Positions 7,781 through 17,328 of a stretch of DNA of 64,000 nucleotides are shown here, piece by piece. The translations under genes and the position numbers were made by a program. The stretch spans positions 62,001 through 126,000 of the forward strand of contig CANMGT010000003.1 of the NCBI GenBank assembly GCA_947497495.1, in the 5' to 3' direction. Below the pieces are notes generated by a model. It did not search any database and was not told the origin of the DNA. It saw only the letters and a list, made by a program, of their open reading frames with translations. This stretch comes from an uncultured Lentibacter sp. GTDB lineage: Bacteria; Pseudomonadota; Alphaproteobacteria; Rhodobacterales; Rhodobacteraceae. Numbering within the stretch: the first letter of the stretch is position 1; each line of letters starts with the position of its first letter.

Positions 7781-9094
7781 TTAAACGAGAACGCCACCCA
7801 ACGAGTTGCGCACGCTTTGCACGATCTTGACGCGGCGGATGTCGCCACGCGCGGCTGTGCAATTGTCAACGTGCACGGCGTGCAGGTAGCCTGACTTGCC
7901 GACCATCTGGCCCGGATCGCGGCCGGGCTTTTCAAACAACACGTCAACCTCGCGGCCAACCATGCTGTCTTGCACGGCTTTTTGCTGCTGGGTGAGCAGC
8001 GCTTGCAGCTCTTGCAGGCGTGCGTCAGCCACGGCGGCCTCTACTTCGCCGCGCTCGGCGGCAGGCGTGCCGGGGCGGGGGGAATACTTGAAGGAGTAAG
8101 CCTGCCCGTAGTTCACTTCGCGGATGAGGTCGAGCGTATCGGCAAAGTCTGCATCGCTCTCTTCGGGGAAGCCAACGATAAAGTCGCCAGACAGCAAGAT
8201 GTCTGGGCGCGCTTCGCGGATGCGCTCAATCAGGCGCAGGTAGCTGTCACGGGTGTGGCTGCGGTTCATCCGCTTCAAAATACGGTCAGAGCCGGACTGC
8301 ACAGGCAGGTGCAGGTAGGGCATCAGCTTGCTGCAAGTGCCGTGCGCCTCGATCAGCTCGTCTGTCATGTCGTTGGGGTGCGAGGTGGTGAAGCGGATGC
8401 GCTCGAGGCCATCGACCTTGTCCAAAGCCCAGATGAGCTGCGCGAGGCTCTGCTCGCCGCTCTCGGAAGCACCGTGGTAGGCGTTGACGTTCTGCCCCAG
8501 AAGGGTGATCTCTCGCACGCCACGCTCGACGAGGTCACGCGCTTCGGTGAGGATGCGATCAACAGGGCGCGACACTTCGGCGCCGCGCGTGTAAGGCACT
8601 ACGCAGAACGCGCAGAACTTGTCGCAGCCTTCCTGAACCGTCAGAAACGCCGTTGGCCCGCGCGAGGCTTTGGGGCGGGCTTTGAGGTGCTCGAACTTGT
8701 CTTCCTCGGGGAAGTCTGTGTCGAGGGCCTTCTCGCCGCGCTGGGCCTTGGCTTCCAGCTCGGGCAGGCGGTGATAGCTCTGCGGCCCAACGACCAAGTC
8801 AACCATCGGCTGGCGGCGGATGATCTCTTCGCCCTCGGCCTGCGCCACGCAGCCCGCAACGCCGATCTTGAGATCAGGGTTGGCGTCCTTGAGCACGCGG
8901 TAGCGGCCCAGCTCGGAATAGATCTTCTCGGCGGCCTTTTCACGGATGTGGCAGGTGTTGAGCAGGATCATATCCGCGTCATCAGGCGTTTGTGTCTGCT
9001 CATAGCCCTCCAGAGCCTCGGCCATGCGCTCGGAGTCATAGACGTTCATCTGGCAGCCGTATGTCTTGATATAGAGCTTTTTGGGCGTGGTCAT
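7781..9094 (-). CDS. miaB: tRNA-2-methylthio-N6-dimethylallyladenosine synthase MiaB
   Basis: A radical-SAM methylthiotransferase of 437 residues that converts i6A to ms2i6A at position 37 of tRNAs reading UNN codons. It has the UPF0004 N-terminal domain ([16 protein letters not shown] with Cys14; later cysteines in [11 protein letters not shown] and VAGCVAQ), the radical-SAM motif CDKFCAFC, and a C-terminal TRAM domain. The start at 9094 has AGGAC upstream. It converges with the cryptochrome/DUF2256 pair, with 32 bases between stops. The length and motifs fit MiaB rather than MtaB or RimO. Confidence 0.97.
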   Translation of the reverse strand: MTTPKKLYIKTYGCQMNVYDSERMAEALEGYEQTQTPDDADMILLNTCHIREKAAEKIYSELGRYRVLKDANPDLKIGVAGCVAQAEGEEIIRRQPMVDLVVGPQSYHRLPELEAKAQRGEKALDTDFPEEDKFEHLKARPKASRGPTAFLTVQEGCDKFCAFCVVPYTRGAEVSRPVDRILTEARDLVERGVREITLLGQNVNAYHGASESGEQSLAQLIWALDKVDGLERIRFTTSHPNDMTDELIEAHGTCSKLMPYLHLPVQSGSDRILKRMNRSHTRDSYLRLIERIREARPDILLSGDFIVGFPEESDADFADTLDLIREVNYGQAYSFKYSPRPGTPAAERGEVEAAVADARLQELQALLTQQQKAVQDSMVGREVDVLFEKPGRDPGQMVGKSGYLHAVHVDNCTAARGDIRRVKIVQSVRNSLGGVLV

Positions 9095-9207
9095 GGGCTT
9101 TGTCCTGTCTGCGCGGTGTTGAGGCGGGGCCTATCCAAAAGAGAGGCCACTTGCAATGCACGATGATTTAACCGATTCTGCTGCAAAAATAACAGGTGCC
9201 ACACGCA

Positions 9208-10077
9208 ATGAAGTTTGACAGTCTTGAAATTTTTAAGAAGTCGGGCGCAGAATTCCTGCGCAAAGGCCCGATCGCGCTTGTCTTTGCGGAAGATGACGCC
9301 GAGCTGGATACGACGCTTCGCCACCATCAGCAACTTGGCTTTGCGCAGGTCGTCGGGTTTATGCCCGCTGCGTTTTCGCTGCCCGCTGATCTGGACGACA
9401 CTGTTGTGCGCGTGACCTATTCGATGCTCACCGAGGGCGCGCTGGAAGCGGCTGTGAACACCGCGATCAACATGGCTCAGGGCCAGTGGATGTTCTACTG
9501 TTACAACGCCGAATACCTGTTCTACCCGTTCTGCGAAACACGCACCGTTGGCGAAATGCTGTCGTTTCACACCGAAGAGCGCCGCGATGCGATGCTGTCT
9601 TATGTGGTTGATCTCTACGCAGACGACCTTGACGCTTACCCTGACGCCGTCTCGCTGGACCGCGCGTTTATCGACAGGTCGGGGTATTACGCGCTCGCGC
9701 GCCCTGACGCTGCCAACCACAACCACCCCAAAGAACGCCAGCTCGACTTTTACGGCGGTCTGCGCTGGCGCTATGAGGAGCATGTCCCGCTGCCACGGCG
9801 CAAGATCGACAGGATATCGTTGTTTCGTGCCAAACCGGGCCTTCAGCTGCGCGGCGACCACACGTTCAACGACGAGGAATACAACACCTTCGCCTGCCCG
9901 TGGCACAACAACCTGACGGCCTCTATCGCGTCCTTTCGGACAGCAAAGGCGCTCAAACGCAACCCCGGCTCGACGTTTGATATCCAGTCGTTCACATGGC
10001 ACAACTCAGTGCCCTTTGAGTGGCACTCGCGCCAATTGCTTGACTTGGGGCTTATGGAGCCAGGCCAGTGGTTCTAA
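9208..10077 (+). CDS. Glycosyltransferase family 2/92-like protein, function unknown
   Basis: A 289-residue cytosolic protein. Its start (KGPIALVFAEDDAELDTTLRHHQQLGF region, residues 18-45) resembles the first strand and helix of family 92/family 2 glycosyltransferase domains, in which a run of acidic residues is followed by a helix with a conserved His. No clear DxD motif is seen, so the activity is uncertain. The middle and end are rich in aromatic and His residues (RPDAANHNHPKERQ; ACPWHNNL). The ATG at 9208 has AGGTG upstream and is preferred over a GTG at 9196. It stands alone between miaB (divergent) and aroA. Confidence 0.5.
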   Translation: MKFDSLEIFKKSGAEFLRKGPIALVFAEDDAELDTTLRHHQQLGFAQVVGFMPAAFSLPADLDDTVVRVTYSMLTEGALEAAVNTAINMAQGQWMFYCYNAEYLFYPFCETRTVGEMLSFHTEERRDAMLSYVVDLYADDLDAYPDAVSLDRAFIDRSGYYALARPDAANHNHPKERQLDFYGGLRWRYEEHVPLPRRKIDRISLFRAKPGLQLRGDHTFNDEEYNTFACPWHNNLTASIASFRTAKALKRNPGSTFDIQSFTWHNSVPFEWHSRQLLDLGLMEPGQWF

Positions 10078-10183
10078 ATGTGGTTCCAACCAGTAAGACC
10101 AGCCAGTGGTTTTGACAGGCTTGATCTAGACCTCTTCGCAGCGCTGGGCTAAAGCCTTTTCCAACAGAATACGAGGAAGCGAT

Positions 10184-11530
10184 ATGTCATCCCACGGTGA
10201 GCCTATTCCGATGATTGCACGCAAATGTGCTGGCCTGAAAGGCGAGGCGCATGTGCCGGGCGACAAATCTATTTCGCACCGCTCGCTTATTCTGGGCGCT
10301 CTCAGCATTGGCGAAACCCGCATCACGGGGCTGCTTGAAGGCCAGGATGTGCTCGACACAGGCCGCGCCATGCAGGCGTTTGGCGCCGAAGTGGAAGACC
10401 TTGGCGGCGGCAACTGGCGGGTGCAGGGCGTTGGTGTGGGCGGATTTGCCGAGCCGGACAATGTGATCGACTGCGGCAATTCCGGCACCGGCGTGCGCCT
10501 GATCATGGGCGCGATGGCGACATGCCCGATCACTGCGACGTTCTCTGGTGACGCCTCGCTCAATGGCCGCCCGATGGCGCGGGTGACAGACCCTCTGGCG
10601 CTGTTTGGCGCGCAGGCCGTTGGCCGCGAAGGCGGGCGCCTGCCGATGACGATCGTCGGGGCGCGCAACCCCGTGCCGGCGCGCTACACCGTGCCTGTGC
10701 CAAGTGCGCAGGTGAAGTCGGCAGTGTTGTTCGCGGGGCTGAATGCACCCGGCGAAACTGTGGTGATCGAGAAGGAAGCCACCCGCGACCATACCGAGCG
10801 GATGCTGGCAGGCTTTGGCGCGTCGGTTTCAACCGAAGTGACCGATGAGGGCCGCATTATCACACTACAAGGCCAGCCCGAACTAACGCCGCAAAGCATT
10901 GTCGTGCCGCGTGACCCGAGCTCGGCCGCTTTCCCCGTTTGCGCGGCGATCATCACCGAAGGCTCTGACGTTTTGGTGCCCAACATCGGGCTGAACCCGA
11001 CACGCGCGGGGCTGTTCACCACGCTCATCGAGATGGGCGCTGACCTGACTTATGAAAACATGCGTGAAGAGGGCGGCGAGCCTGTCGCTGATTTGCGCGC
11101 AAAGTTTTCGCCAGACCTCAAAGGCATCTCTGTGCCGCCCGCCCGCGCGGCGAGCATGATCGACGAATACCCTGTGCTCTCTGTTGTCGCGGCCTTTGCC
11201 AGCGGCACCACGGAAATGCGCGGCGTGAAAGAGCTGCGCGTCAAGGAAAGCGACCGGATCGACGCGATGGCGCAGGGCTTGCGTGCGGCGGGCCTGACCG
11301 TGGAAGAAGGCGAAGACTGGTGGACAGTCGAGGGCCGAGGCTTTGGCTCTGTTGCGGGCGGCGCGACGGTTGAAAGCCGCCTTGATCACCGCATCGCGAT
11401 GTCCTTCCTCATCCTTGGCATGGCCAGCGAAAAGCCGATGACCGTTGATGACGGCGGGCCGATCGCCACGTCTTTCCCCATTTTCGAGAGCCTGATGGCG
11501 GGCTTGGGCGCCACTGTTGAAAGGCTCTGA
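10184..11530 (+). CDS. aroA: 3-phosphoshikimate 1-carboxyvinyltransferase (EPSP synthase)
   Basis: The 448-residue enzyme joins shikimate-3-phosphate and phosphoenolpyruvate in the shikimate pathway. Signature stretches are visible: [18 protein letters not shown] near the start, the [12 protein letters not shown] loop, and [15 protein letters not shown] near the end. In the phosphoenolpyruvate loop the residue equivalent to E. coli Gly96 is glycine, whereas glyphosate-tolerant class II enzymes such as CP4 carry alanine, so sensitivity is expected (inferred). ATG at 10184 has GAGGA 7 bases upstream. cmk follows after 2 bases, so aroA and cmk are one operon, with an aldo/keto reductase and possibly rpsA downstream. 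Confidence 0.97.
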   Translation: MSSHGEPIPMIARKCAGLKGEAHVPGDKSISHRSLILGALSIGETRITGLLEGQDVLDTGRAMQAFGAEVEDLGGGNWRVQGVGVGGFAEPDNVIDCGNSGTGVRLIMGAMATCPITATFSGDASLNGRPMARVTDPLALFGAQAVGREGGRLPMTIVGARNPVPARYTVPVPSAQVKSAVLFAGLNAPGETVVIEKEATRDHTERMLAGFGASVSTEVTDEGRIITLQGQPELTPQSIVVPRDPSSAAFPVCAAIITEGSDVLVPNIGLNPTRAGLFTTLIEMGADLTYENMREEGGEPVADLRAKFSPDLKGISVPPARAASMIDEYPVLSVVAAFASGTTEMRGVKELRVKESDRIDAMAQGLRAAGLTVEEGEDWWTVEGRGFGSVAGGATVESRLDHRIAMSFLILGMASEKPMTVDDGGPIATSFPIFESLMAGLGATVERL

Positions 11531-11532
11531 AT

Positions 11533-12144
11533 ATGGGTTTTGCAATTGCTATCGACGGGCCGGCTGCGGCGGGCAAAGGCACCATCTCAAAGGCTGTTGC
11601 AGCGCATTTCGGCTTTGCGCACCTCGACACGGGACTGCTTTACCGCGCTGTCGGGGCCAAGGTTCTGGCAGGGGCTGACGCGATCGAGGCGGCGCAGAAT
11701 TTGGCGGCCGACGACTTGAACGATGACAGCCTGCGCACGGGAGATGTGGCACAGGCGGCGAGCCGCGTTGCTGTGATCGCAGAGGTGCGCGCGGCGCTTG
11801 TGGACTTCCAGCGCGCCTTCGCGCGGCGCTCGGGAGGCGCCGTCTTGGACGGACGCGACATCGGCACTGTTATCTGCCCTGACGCGGAGGCGAAGCTTTT
11901 CGTGACAGCGAGCGCGGAAGTGCGTGCCGAGCGACGCTTTCTCGAGCTGCAGGCCCGTGGCGCGGATGTCACCCGTGAGGCCGTTTTGGCCGACGTCAAA
12001 GAGCGCGACGCGCGCGACATGGAGCGCGCAGAAGCGCCCTTGAAGCCCGCGCAAGACGCTGTCTTGATCGACACGTCAAACATGGCAATTGACGACGCCG
12101 TTCAAGCTGCGATTGCAGCCATCACCGCAGGCAGGGAGAGCTGA
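11533..12144 (+). CDS. cmk: Cytidylate kinase
   Basis: Phosphorylates CMP and dCMP to the diphosphates. The 203-residue protein has the P-loop GPAAAGKGT near residues 9-17, the nucleoside-binding stretch [11 protein letters not shown], and [13 protein letters not shown] in the core, all standard for Cmk. It starts 2 bases after the aroA stop and ends 1 base before the aldo/keto reductase start. aroA-cmk-rpsA is a common order in proteobacteria; here one extra reductase gene and a terminator sit before rpsA. Confidence 0.96.
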   Translation: MGFAIAIDGPAAAGKGTISKAVAAHFGFAHLDTGLLYRAVGAKVLAGADAIEAAQNLAADDLNDDSLRTGDVAQAASRVAVIAEVRAALVDFQRAFARRSGGAVLDGRDIGTVICPDAEAKLFVTASAEVRAERRFLELQARGADVTREAVLADVKERDARDMERAEAPLKPAQDAVLIDTSNMAIDDAVQAAIAAITAGRES

Positions 12145-12145
12145 T

Positions 12146-13144
12146 ATGAAGACGCGCAAACTTGGCAAACACGGGCCTGACATTTCGGCAATCGGCTACG
12201 GCGCGATGTCGTTTTCCAACTTCTACGGGCCGACAAGCGAGGCCGAAAGCCACGCCATTCTCGACCGTTGCCGCGAAAAGGGGCTGACGCATCTGGACAC
12301 CTCCAATGTCTACGGCATGGGGCGCTCTGAAGAGGTGATCGGCAGCTACCTGAACCAGCACCCCGAGGCGCGGAATTTCTTTGAGATTGCGACCAAGGCC
12401 GCGATCACGAAGGACGAGAGTGGCGCTCGAACTTTTAGAAATGACCGTAAGTACTTGGAGGCGGAACTTGATAAGTCACTTCAACGTATGGGCGTTGACC
12501 AAGTGGCGCTTTTCTATGTCCACAGACGCGACCCTGAAGTGCCGATTGAAGAGGTGACGGAGAGCTTGGCTGCGATCGTGAAAACAGGCAAGGCGCGGGC
12601 CTTTGGCTTCTCGGAAATTGCGCCCAGTTCGCTGCGGGCTGCGAATGCTGTTGCCCATGTGGCGGCTGTGCAATCGGAGTATAGCTTGCAAACGCGCAGC
12701 CCCGAGATGGGCCTTGTTCAGACCTGTGCCGAGCTTGGCACTGCGCTTGTCGCCTTTAGCCCTGTGGGCCGCTCGCTTTTGACAGACACGCCGCTGAGTT
12801 TTGAGGCTGTTCAGGAGCTTGATTTCTTACGTGGAAACCCGCGGTTTATGAAGCCCAACTATGAGGCCAATATTTCCGCGACGCAGGCGTTTCGCTTGCT
12901 TGCTGCCGAGATGGGGGTGAGCGCGGCGGGGCTTGCGAACGCGTGGCTTCTGGCGCAGGGCGAACACGTGATCCCGATCCCCGGGACGCGCTCGGTTGCA
13001 CATCTGGACGACTGCTTGCAGGGCGCCGAGCTAGAGCTCAGCGCGGAGGATCTTGCGCGCATCGAGGCGGTGTTGCCTGTTGGCTGGACGCATGGCGACC
13101 GCTACTCGCAAGATCAGTGGGTCGGGCCGGAGCGCTATTGCTAG
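12146..13144 (+). CDS. Aldo/keto reductase
   Basis: A 332-residue NADP-dependent aldo/keto reductase. The catalytic tetrad is visible as Asp51 and Tyr56 (HLDTSNVYGMGRSEEVIG), Lys84 (IATKAA) and His126 (LFYVHRRDPEVP). The C-terminal stretch IPIPGTRSVAHLDD binds the cofactor. The ATG at 12146 lies just after the cmk stop with AGGGAG upstream; a start at 12089 inside cmk is not favoured. The physiological substrate is unknown. It ends the operon, because a clear terminator follows 13 bases after the stop. Confidence 0.92.
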   Translation: MKTRKLGKHGPDISAIGYGAMSFSNFYGPTSEAESHAILDRCREKGLTHLDTSNVYGMGRSEEVIGSYLNQHPEARNFFEIATKAAITKDESGARTFRNDRKYLEAELDKSLQRMGVDQVALFYVHRRDPEVPIEEVTESLAAIVKTGKARAFGFSEIAPSSLRAANAVAHVAAVQSEYSLQTRSPEMGLVQTCAELGTALVAFSPVGRSLLTDTPLSFEAVQELDFLRGNPRFMKPNYEANISATQAFRLLAAEMGVSAAGLANAWLLAQGEHVIPIPGTRSVAHLDDCLQGAELELSAEDLARIEAVLPVGWTHGDRYSQDQWVGPERYC

Positions 13145-13156
13145 GCGACGCGCGAA

Positions 13157-13193
13157 GGCTGGCGGCGCTCTATGGCCCCCAGCCGTTTGTTTT
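13157..13193 (+). terminator. Rho-independent terminator after the aroA-cmk-reductase operon
   Basis: Stem GGCTGGCGGC (13157-13166) with GCCCCCAGCC (13175-13184), one mismatch in ten, 8-base loop, followed by GTTTGTTTT. It lies 13 bases after the aldo/keto reductase stop, so rpsA is probably transcribed separately. Confidence 0.8.
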
Positions 13194-13228
13194 AAAAGAG
13201 TTTCCCTACTGCTGAATATTAGTCTTTA

Positions 13229-13516
13229 TTAGTCTGTAGACTCGCCTTTGATTGGGCCGAGTTTGAGGTAACTCCCCTTTTTCTTCACCGATGTGTCTGG
13301 CGTGGGCTTATTTGCCAGCGTCAGGTCTTGGAAGTTGGCTTTTCCCGCACCGCTGCCCGCGACTGTTTTCGAAGGTGCTTCGGTTTCGCCGTCTTTCGGG
13401 GCCATTTTGGAGACCGTCCACTCGTTGGCCATTTTGCCTTTGGACTCGGCTAAGGCGGATGATGTCAGAACGACACTGGCGGCAAAAGCGGCGATGATGG
13501 TTGATATTTGTTTCAT
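13229..13516 (-). CDS. Small predicted periplasmic protein, unknown
   Basis: A 95-residue protein with a clear signal peptide (MKQISTIIAAFAASVVLTSSALA, cleavage before ESKGK). The mature part is short, Lys-rich and low in complexity, with no cysteine and no recognised domain. The ribosome site AGGAG is well placed before the ATG at 13516. It is a monocistronic minus-strand gene between two plus-strand blocks. The clear signal sequence and ribosome site support a real gene; its function cannot be told from sequence. Confidence 0.72.
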   Translation of the reverse strand: MKQISTIIAAFAASVVLTSSALAESKGKMANEWTVSKMAPKDGETEAPSKTVAGSGAGKANFQDLTLANKPTPDTSVKKKGSYLKLGPIKGESTD

Positions 13517-13906
13517 TGTGTTATCTCCTGGGTTTGCCTGATGAGTATGGCGGAACGGCTGCGGCGAACTATCCCCCAGATTGGTGAAAATCTTGGTTTT
13601 ATCTTAACGTAAGGCAGGAGGCTGCGCGCAGTGAGGGCGTCAGGCAAAGACAGGCCTGTTTGTGCGCAGAGGCCTTGCAAACTGTGAGAATCCGCCATAT
13701 ACGCGCGGCTGTCGAACAAGGCGGGGCAACCGTCGGGCAAAAGTGAGCAGGGTCGGAACCATCCGGCCCTCTTTGTTTTACTGCCCGCAAGTGCCGTCTG
13801 ACACTGTAACCCGTCCTGCCCTCAAGTAACGAAGGGACAGGGCACCCATAAAGACCGGCGGAGACAACCGCACGGCCAGAAACACTTTAAAGGAATGAAA
13901 CGCCAC
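13517..13906 (+). promoter_or_regulatory. rpsA leader region with a terminator-like hairpin at 13749-13780
   Basis: No gene is supported in these 390 bases between the small exported protein and rpsA. A hairpin with a 9-bp stem (AGGGTCGGA at 13749-13757 and TCCGGCCCT at 13762-13770, one G-T pair, 4-base loop) is followed by CTTTGTTTTAC on the plus strand. It lies about 125 bases upstream of the rpsA start. It could end read-through from upstream or act as an attenuator in the rpsA leader. A further weak stem, TGCCCT with AGGGCA, spans about 13817-13846. Confidence 0.5.
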
Positions 13907-15589
13907 ATGGCTAGCAACGTATCTATGGAGGAATTCGAAGCCCTCCTGAATGAAAGCTTCGAAATGGACACGCCCGAAGAGGGTTCGGTTGTCAAAGGTA
14001 AGGTTATCGCGATTGAAGCGGGCCAAGCCATCATCGACGTAGGCTACAAGATGGAAGGCCGCGTCGACATCAAAGAATTCGCAGACCCCGGTGAAGCCCC
14101 CGAAATCGCCGTTGGCGACGAAGTTGAAGTCTTCCTGCGCTCGGCAGAAAACTCGCGCGGCGAAGCGGTTATCTCACGTGAGATGGCACGTCGTGAAGAA
14201 GCTTGGGACCGTCTTGAAAAAGCCTACGCTGACGAAGAGCGCGTTGAAGGCGCTATCTTTGGTCGCGTTAAAGGCGGCTTCACGGTTGACCTCGGCGGCG
14301 CGGTTGCGTTCTTGCCAGGCTCACAAGTTGACGTGCGCCCAGTGCGCGACGCTGGCCCGCTCATGGGCCTCAAGCAGCCGTTCCAGGTTCTCAAAATGGA
14401 CCGTCGCCGTGGCAACATCGTTGTGTCGCGCCGTGCGATCCTTGAAGAGAGCCGCGCCGAACAGCGCGCCGAAGTTATCGGCAACCTCGCTGAAGGCGAC
14501 AGTGTTGACGGTGTGGTCAAGAACATCACTGAATACGGTGCCTTCGTTGACCTCGGCGGCGTTGATGGCCTCCTGCACGTCACAGACATGGCATGGCGCC
14601 GTGTGAACCACCCATCGGAAATTCTGGCCATTGGCGAGACGGTGAAGGTTCAGGTGATCAAGATCAACAAAGAAACACACCGCATCAGCCTCGGCATGAA
14701 GCAGCTGCAAGACGATCCATGGGATCTGGTTGCTGCGAAATACCCACTCGAGAGCACACACACCGGCCGCGTGACAAACATCACGGATTACGGCGCGTTT
14801 GTTGAGCTTGAGCCAGGTGTTGAAGGCCTCGTGCACGTTTCTGAAATGTCTTGGACGAAGAAGAACGTTCACCCAGGCAAGATCGTTTCAACATCACAAG
14901 AAGTCGAAGTTATGGTTCTCGAGATCGATGGCGCGAAACGCCGCGTGTCTCTTGGCCTCAAGCAGACACAGCGCAACCCATGGGAAGTCTTTGCAGAGCA
15001 GTTCCCTGAAGGCACTGAAGTTGAAGGTGAAGTTAAGAACATCACCGAGTTTGGCTTGTTCATCGGCCTCGAAGGCGACATCGACGGCATGGTTCACCTC
15101 TCAGACATCAGCTGGGACGAGCGCGGCGAAGACGCGATCCAGAACTACCGCAAAGGCGACATGGTTCAGGCCGTTGTCTCTGAAGTCGACGTTGAGAAAG
15201 AGCGCATCTCGCTCAGCATCAAGGGCCTCGGTGGCGACAAGTTCGCAGAAGCCGTTGGCGGCACGAAGCGCGGTTCGATCATCACGGTTGAAGTAACTTC
15301 AATCGAAGATGGTGGCATCGAAGTGACGTATGAAGGCATGAAATCCTTCATTCGCCGCTCAGACCTGTCACGTGACCGTGCAGAGCAGCGCCCAGAGCGC
15401 TTCTCGGTCGGCGACAAGGTTGACGTGCGTGTCACAAACGTTGACGCGAAGACACGCCGCCTTGGTCTGTCGATCAAAGCACGCGAGATTGCTGAAGAGA
15501 AAGAAGCCGTGGAGCAGTTCGGGTCATCAGACTCAGGCGCGACACTCGGCGATATTCTCGGTGGCGCTCTCAAAGGCGGCGACGAGTAA
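13907..15589 (+). CDS. rpsA: 30S ribosomal protein S1
   Basis: A 560-residue S1 protein with six S1 RNA-binding repeats, e.g. VVKNITEYGAFVDLGGVDGL, VTNITDYGAFVELEPGVEGL and VKNITEFGLFIGLEGDIDGM. It brings mRNA to the 30S subunit. The ATG at 13907 (MASNVSMEEF) is preferred: the ribosome site AAAGGA is 12 bases upstream, while the ATG at 13895 sits directly against it. Low-GC third positions and many GAA/GTT codons fit high expression. A terminator follows at 15617. The long leader with a hairpin may reflect autoregulation, as known for S1 in E. coli. Confidence 0.97.
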   Translation: MASNVSMEEFEALLNESFEMDTPEEGSVVKGKVIAIEAGQAIIDVGYKMEGRVDIKEFADPGEAPEIAVGDEVEVFLRSAENSRGEAVISREMARREEAWDRLEKAYADEERVEGAIFGRVKGGFTVDLGGAVAFLPGSQVDVRPVRDAGPLMGLKQPFQVLKMDRRRGNIVVSRRAILEESRAEQRAEVIGNLAEGDSVDGVVKNITEYGAFVDLGGVDGLLHVTDMAWRRVNHPSEILAIGETVKVQVIKINKETHRISLGMKQLQDDPWDLVAAKYPLESTHTGRVTNITDYGAFVELEPGVEGLVHVSEMSWTKKNVHPGKIVSTSQEVEVMVLEIDGAKRRVSLGLKQTQRNPWEVFAEQFPEGTEVEGEVKNITEFGLFIGLEGDIDGMVHLSDISWDERGEDAIQNYRKGDMVQAVVSEVDVEKERISLSIKGLGGDKFAEAVGGTKRGSIITVEVTSIEDGGIEVTYEGMKSFIRRSDLSRDRAEQRPERFSVGDKVDVRVTNVDAKTRRLGLSIKAREIAEEKEAVEQFGSSDSGATLGDILGGALKGGDE

Positions 15590-15616
15590 GCTTTTCGCCT
15601 TATAAGATAAACGAAG

Positions 15617-15647
15617 AGGCCCTGCACAATGTGTGGGGCCTTTTCAG
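15617..15647 (+). terminator. rpsA terminator
   Basis: The arms AGGCCCTGCACA and TGTGTGGGGCCT (two mismatches in about twelve positions) form a hairpin followed by TTTTCAGTTT, starting 28 bases after the rpsA stop. The 260 bases from here to ihfB hold no supported gene. Confidence 0.82.
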
Positions 15648-15907
15648 TTTGAAGGGCTTTGGGCCTGAGCAGGGGGAGGTTTGCGGCCTTCGAATCATTC
15701 GCGCGGCACGGATCAGGAGGCTCACGCTGCAAAGCAGCATGTTGCGCCGCAGCTGCTCGGAGCCTGCATTTTCGCATTGGCTTGGCTGAAAAGCGCCGCT
15801 TTTTGATGTTTTTTCAGTTCCTTAGGTGTTTCTCCGCAGAAGTTTTCTTTCTATAGTCGTGAGAGAAAAAGCAAAAAATTGCGACTGCCTGGGGAGACAG
15901 AAGAACC

Positions 15908-16189
15908 ATGATCCGCTCGGAACTAGTTCAGAAAATCGCGGACGAGAACCCGCATTTATATCAACGTGACGTTGAACGTATTGTTAACACCATCTTTGAA
16001 GAGATTATTGAAGCCATGTCAAAGGGTGACCGCGTCGAATTGCGCGGCTTTGGGGCCTTCTCGGTGAAACAACGTGATGCGCGCACAGGTCGCAACCCGC
16101 GCACCGGAGAATCGGTGCAAGTTGAGGAGAAGCACGTGCCTTTCTTCAAGACGGGGAAGTTGCTGCGAGACCGACTAAACGGAAAGTAA
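15908..16189 (+). CDS. ihfB: Integration host factor subunit beta
   Basis: A 93-residue DNA-bending protein that pairs with IhfA. The HU/IHF signature [22 protein letters not shown] is split around residues 47-68, with the proline-bearing beta arm that inserts into the minor groove. The start [11 protein letters not shown] is typical of IhfB rather than HU. The ribosome site GGGGAG is upstream. It follows rpsA, as in many proteobacteria, and is 3 bases from lapA, so ihfB and lapA are co-transcribed. Confidence 0.96.
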   Translation: MIRSELVQKIADENPHLYQRDVERIVNTIFEEIIEAMSKGDRVELRGFGAFSVKQRDARTGRNPRTGESVQVEEKHVPFFKTGKLLRDRLNGK

Positions 16190-16192
16190 GAC

Positions 16193-16546
16193 ATGCGTTA
16201 CCTAAGGTATCTTTTTCTCGCTGCCCTCGCGGTGGCTCTTATTGTGATTGCTCTGGCCAATAGCCAAATCGTGACGTTGAAGGCCTTGCCGGAACCGCTC
16301 GCTCAGGCGACGGGTTATAGCTGGTCGATCCCGCTGCCGCTGTTTGTGGTGGTTTTCGCGGGCATCCTTGCTGGCCTGCTGATCGGGTTTTTCTGGGAGT
16401 GGCTGCGCGAGCATAAGCACCGCGCCGAAGCCGCCAAGAAGCGCGGAGAAGTCAAAAAGCTGCAAGAGGAAGTGCGTCGTTTGAAAGGCGTACAAGCCAA
16501 GGAAGAGGGCGACGAAGTGCTCGCGCTTCTGGACGAGGCAAGCTGA
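16193..16546 (+). CDS. lapA: LapA family (DUF1049) inner-membrane protein
   Basis: A 117-residue membrane protein with two predicted transmembrane segments (about residues 4-22 and 46-70) and a C-terminal coiled-coil rich in Lys and Glu (KKRGEVKKLQEEVRRLKG). This is the LapA/DUF1049 layout; the E. coli relative is linked to lipopolysaccharide assembly. The ihfB-lapA order is widespread. A terminator follows, so this ends the ihfB-lapA transcript. Confidence 0.88.
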   Translation: MRYLRYLFLAALAVALIVIALANSQIVTLKALPEPLAQATGYSWSIPLPLFVVVFAGILAGLLIGFFWEWLREHKHRAEAAKKRGEVKKLQEEVRRLKGVQAKEEGDEVLALLDEAS

Positions 16547-16580
16547 TCTGGCATCACGCCAGTTAAGACGGTATGAGAAA

Positions 16581-16612
16581 AGCGCGAGGCATATCTCGCG
16601 CTTTTGCTTTTT
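16581..16612 (+). terminator. Terminator after ihfB-lapA
   Basis: A perfect 8-bp stem (AGCGCGAG at 16581-16588, CTCGCGCT at 16595-16602, 6-base loop) followed by TTTGCTTTTTG. It separates lapA from trpF, whose start is only 12 bases further on. Confidence 0.87.
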
Positions 16613-16623
16613 GAGAGGGACAC

Positions 16624-17268
16624 ATGGACACGCGGATCAAGATTTGCGGCATGCGCGAGCTGGCAGACATTGACGCCGCCGCGAAAGCCGGTGCGCACTA
16701 TGTCGGTTTTGTCTTCTTTGAGAAGTCACCACGTCATCTGAGCCTTGAACAGGCGCGAGCCCTTGCGCTGCAAGCTCATATGGGCCTCGCCAAGGTGGCG
16801 CTGACTGTGAACGCGGACAATGCAGCGCTTGATGCGCTTCTTGAGGCTGTTCCGCTGGATATGTTGCAGCTGCACGGCAGTGAAAGCCCCGAGCGTGTTG
16901 CTGAGGTCAAAGCGCGCTATGGGCTACCTGTGATGAAGGCGATCGGGATTGCCGATGCGTCTGATCTGCCCGCGATCGCGCAGTATGAAGATGTGGCTGA
17001 TCAGCTGCTGATCGACGCGAAGCCACCCAAGAACGCCGCGCTTCCCGGTGGAAACGGGTTGGCGTTTGACTGGCGCTTGCTGGCGGGGCGCAAATACTGG
17101 CGCAAGCCGTGGATGCTCGCCGGAGGGCTGACGCCTGACAACGTGCTGCAAGCGGTGCAGATGACAGGCGCGCGACAGGTTGATGTCTCGTCGGGCGTTG
17201 AAAGCACTGTAGGTGTCAAGGACGCCGCGCTGATTGAGGCCTTCTGCAAAGCGGCACAGGCACGATAG
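16624..17268 (+). CDS. trpF: Phosphoribosylanthranilate isomerase
   Basis: Third step specific to tryptophan synthesis. The 214-residue TIM barrel begins [10 protein letters not shown], where the cysteine of KICGM is the conserved catalytic base; LLIDAKPP carries the expected acidic residue, and the phosphate-binding loops [10 protein letters not shown] and DVSSGVES are clear. The gene starts right after the ihfB-lapA terminator. trpB follows after 60 bases, while trpA is 11 kb away on the other strand, so the trp genes are scattered. Confidence 0.96.
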   Translation: MDTRIKICGMRELADIDAAAKAGAHYVGFVFFEKSPRHLSLEQARALALQAHMGLAKVALTVNADNAALDALLEAVPLDMLQLHGSESPERVAEVKARYGLPVMKAIGIADASDLPAIAQYEDVADQLLIDAKPPKNAALPGGNGLAFDWRLLAGRKYWRKPWMLAGGLTPDNVLQAVQMTGARQVDVSSGVESTVGVKDAALIEAFCKAAQAR

Positions 17269-17328
17269 GCATTTACGCCTGTAGCGCCTTGGGCTACATC
17301 GGAACAAACACGGTTTGGAGCACTTGGC

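Noticed and set aside
13513..13740. Minus-strand frame upstream of the small exported protein
   Set aside because: It has no ribosome site or recognisable sequence and overlaps the likely promoter of the exported-protein gene.
15659..15856. Open frame between rpsA and ihfB
   Set aside because: No ribosome site, odd composition (Cys/Phe/Arg-rich), and it begins right after the rpsA terminator.
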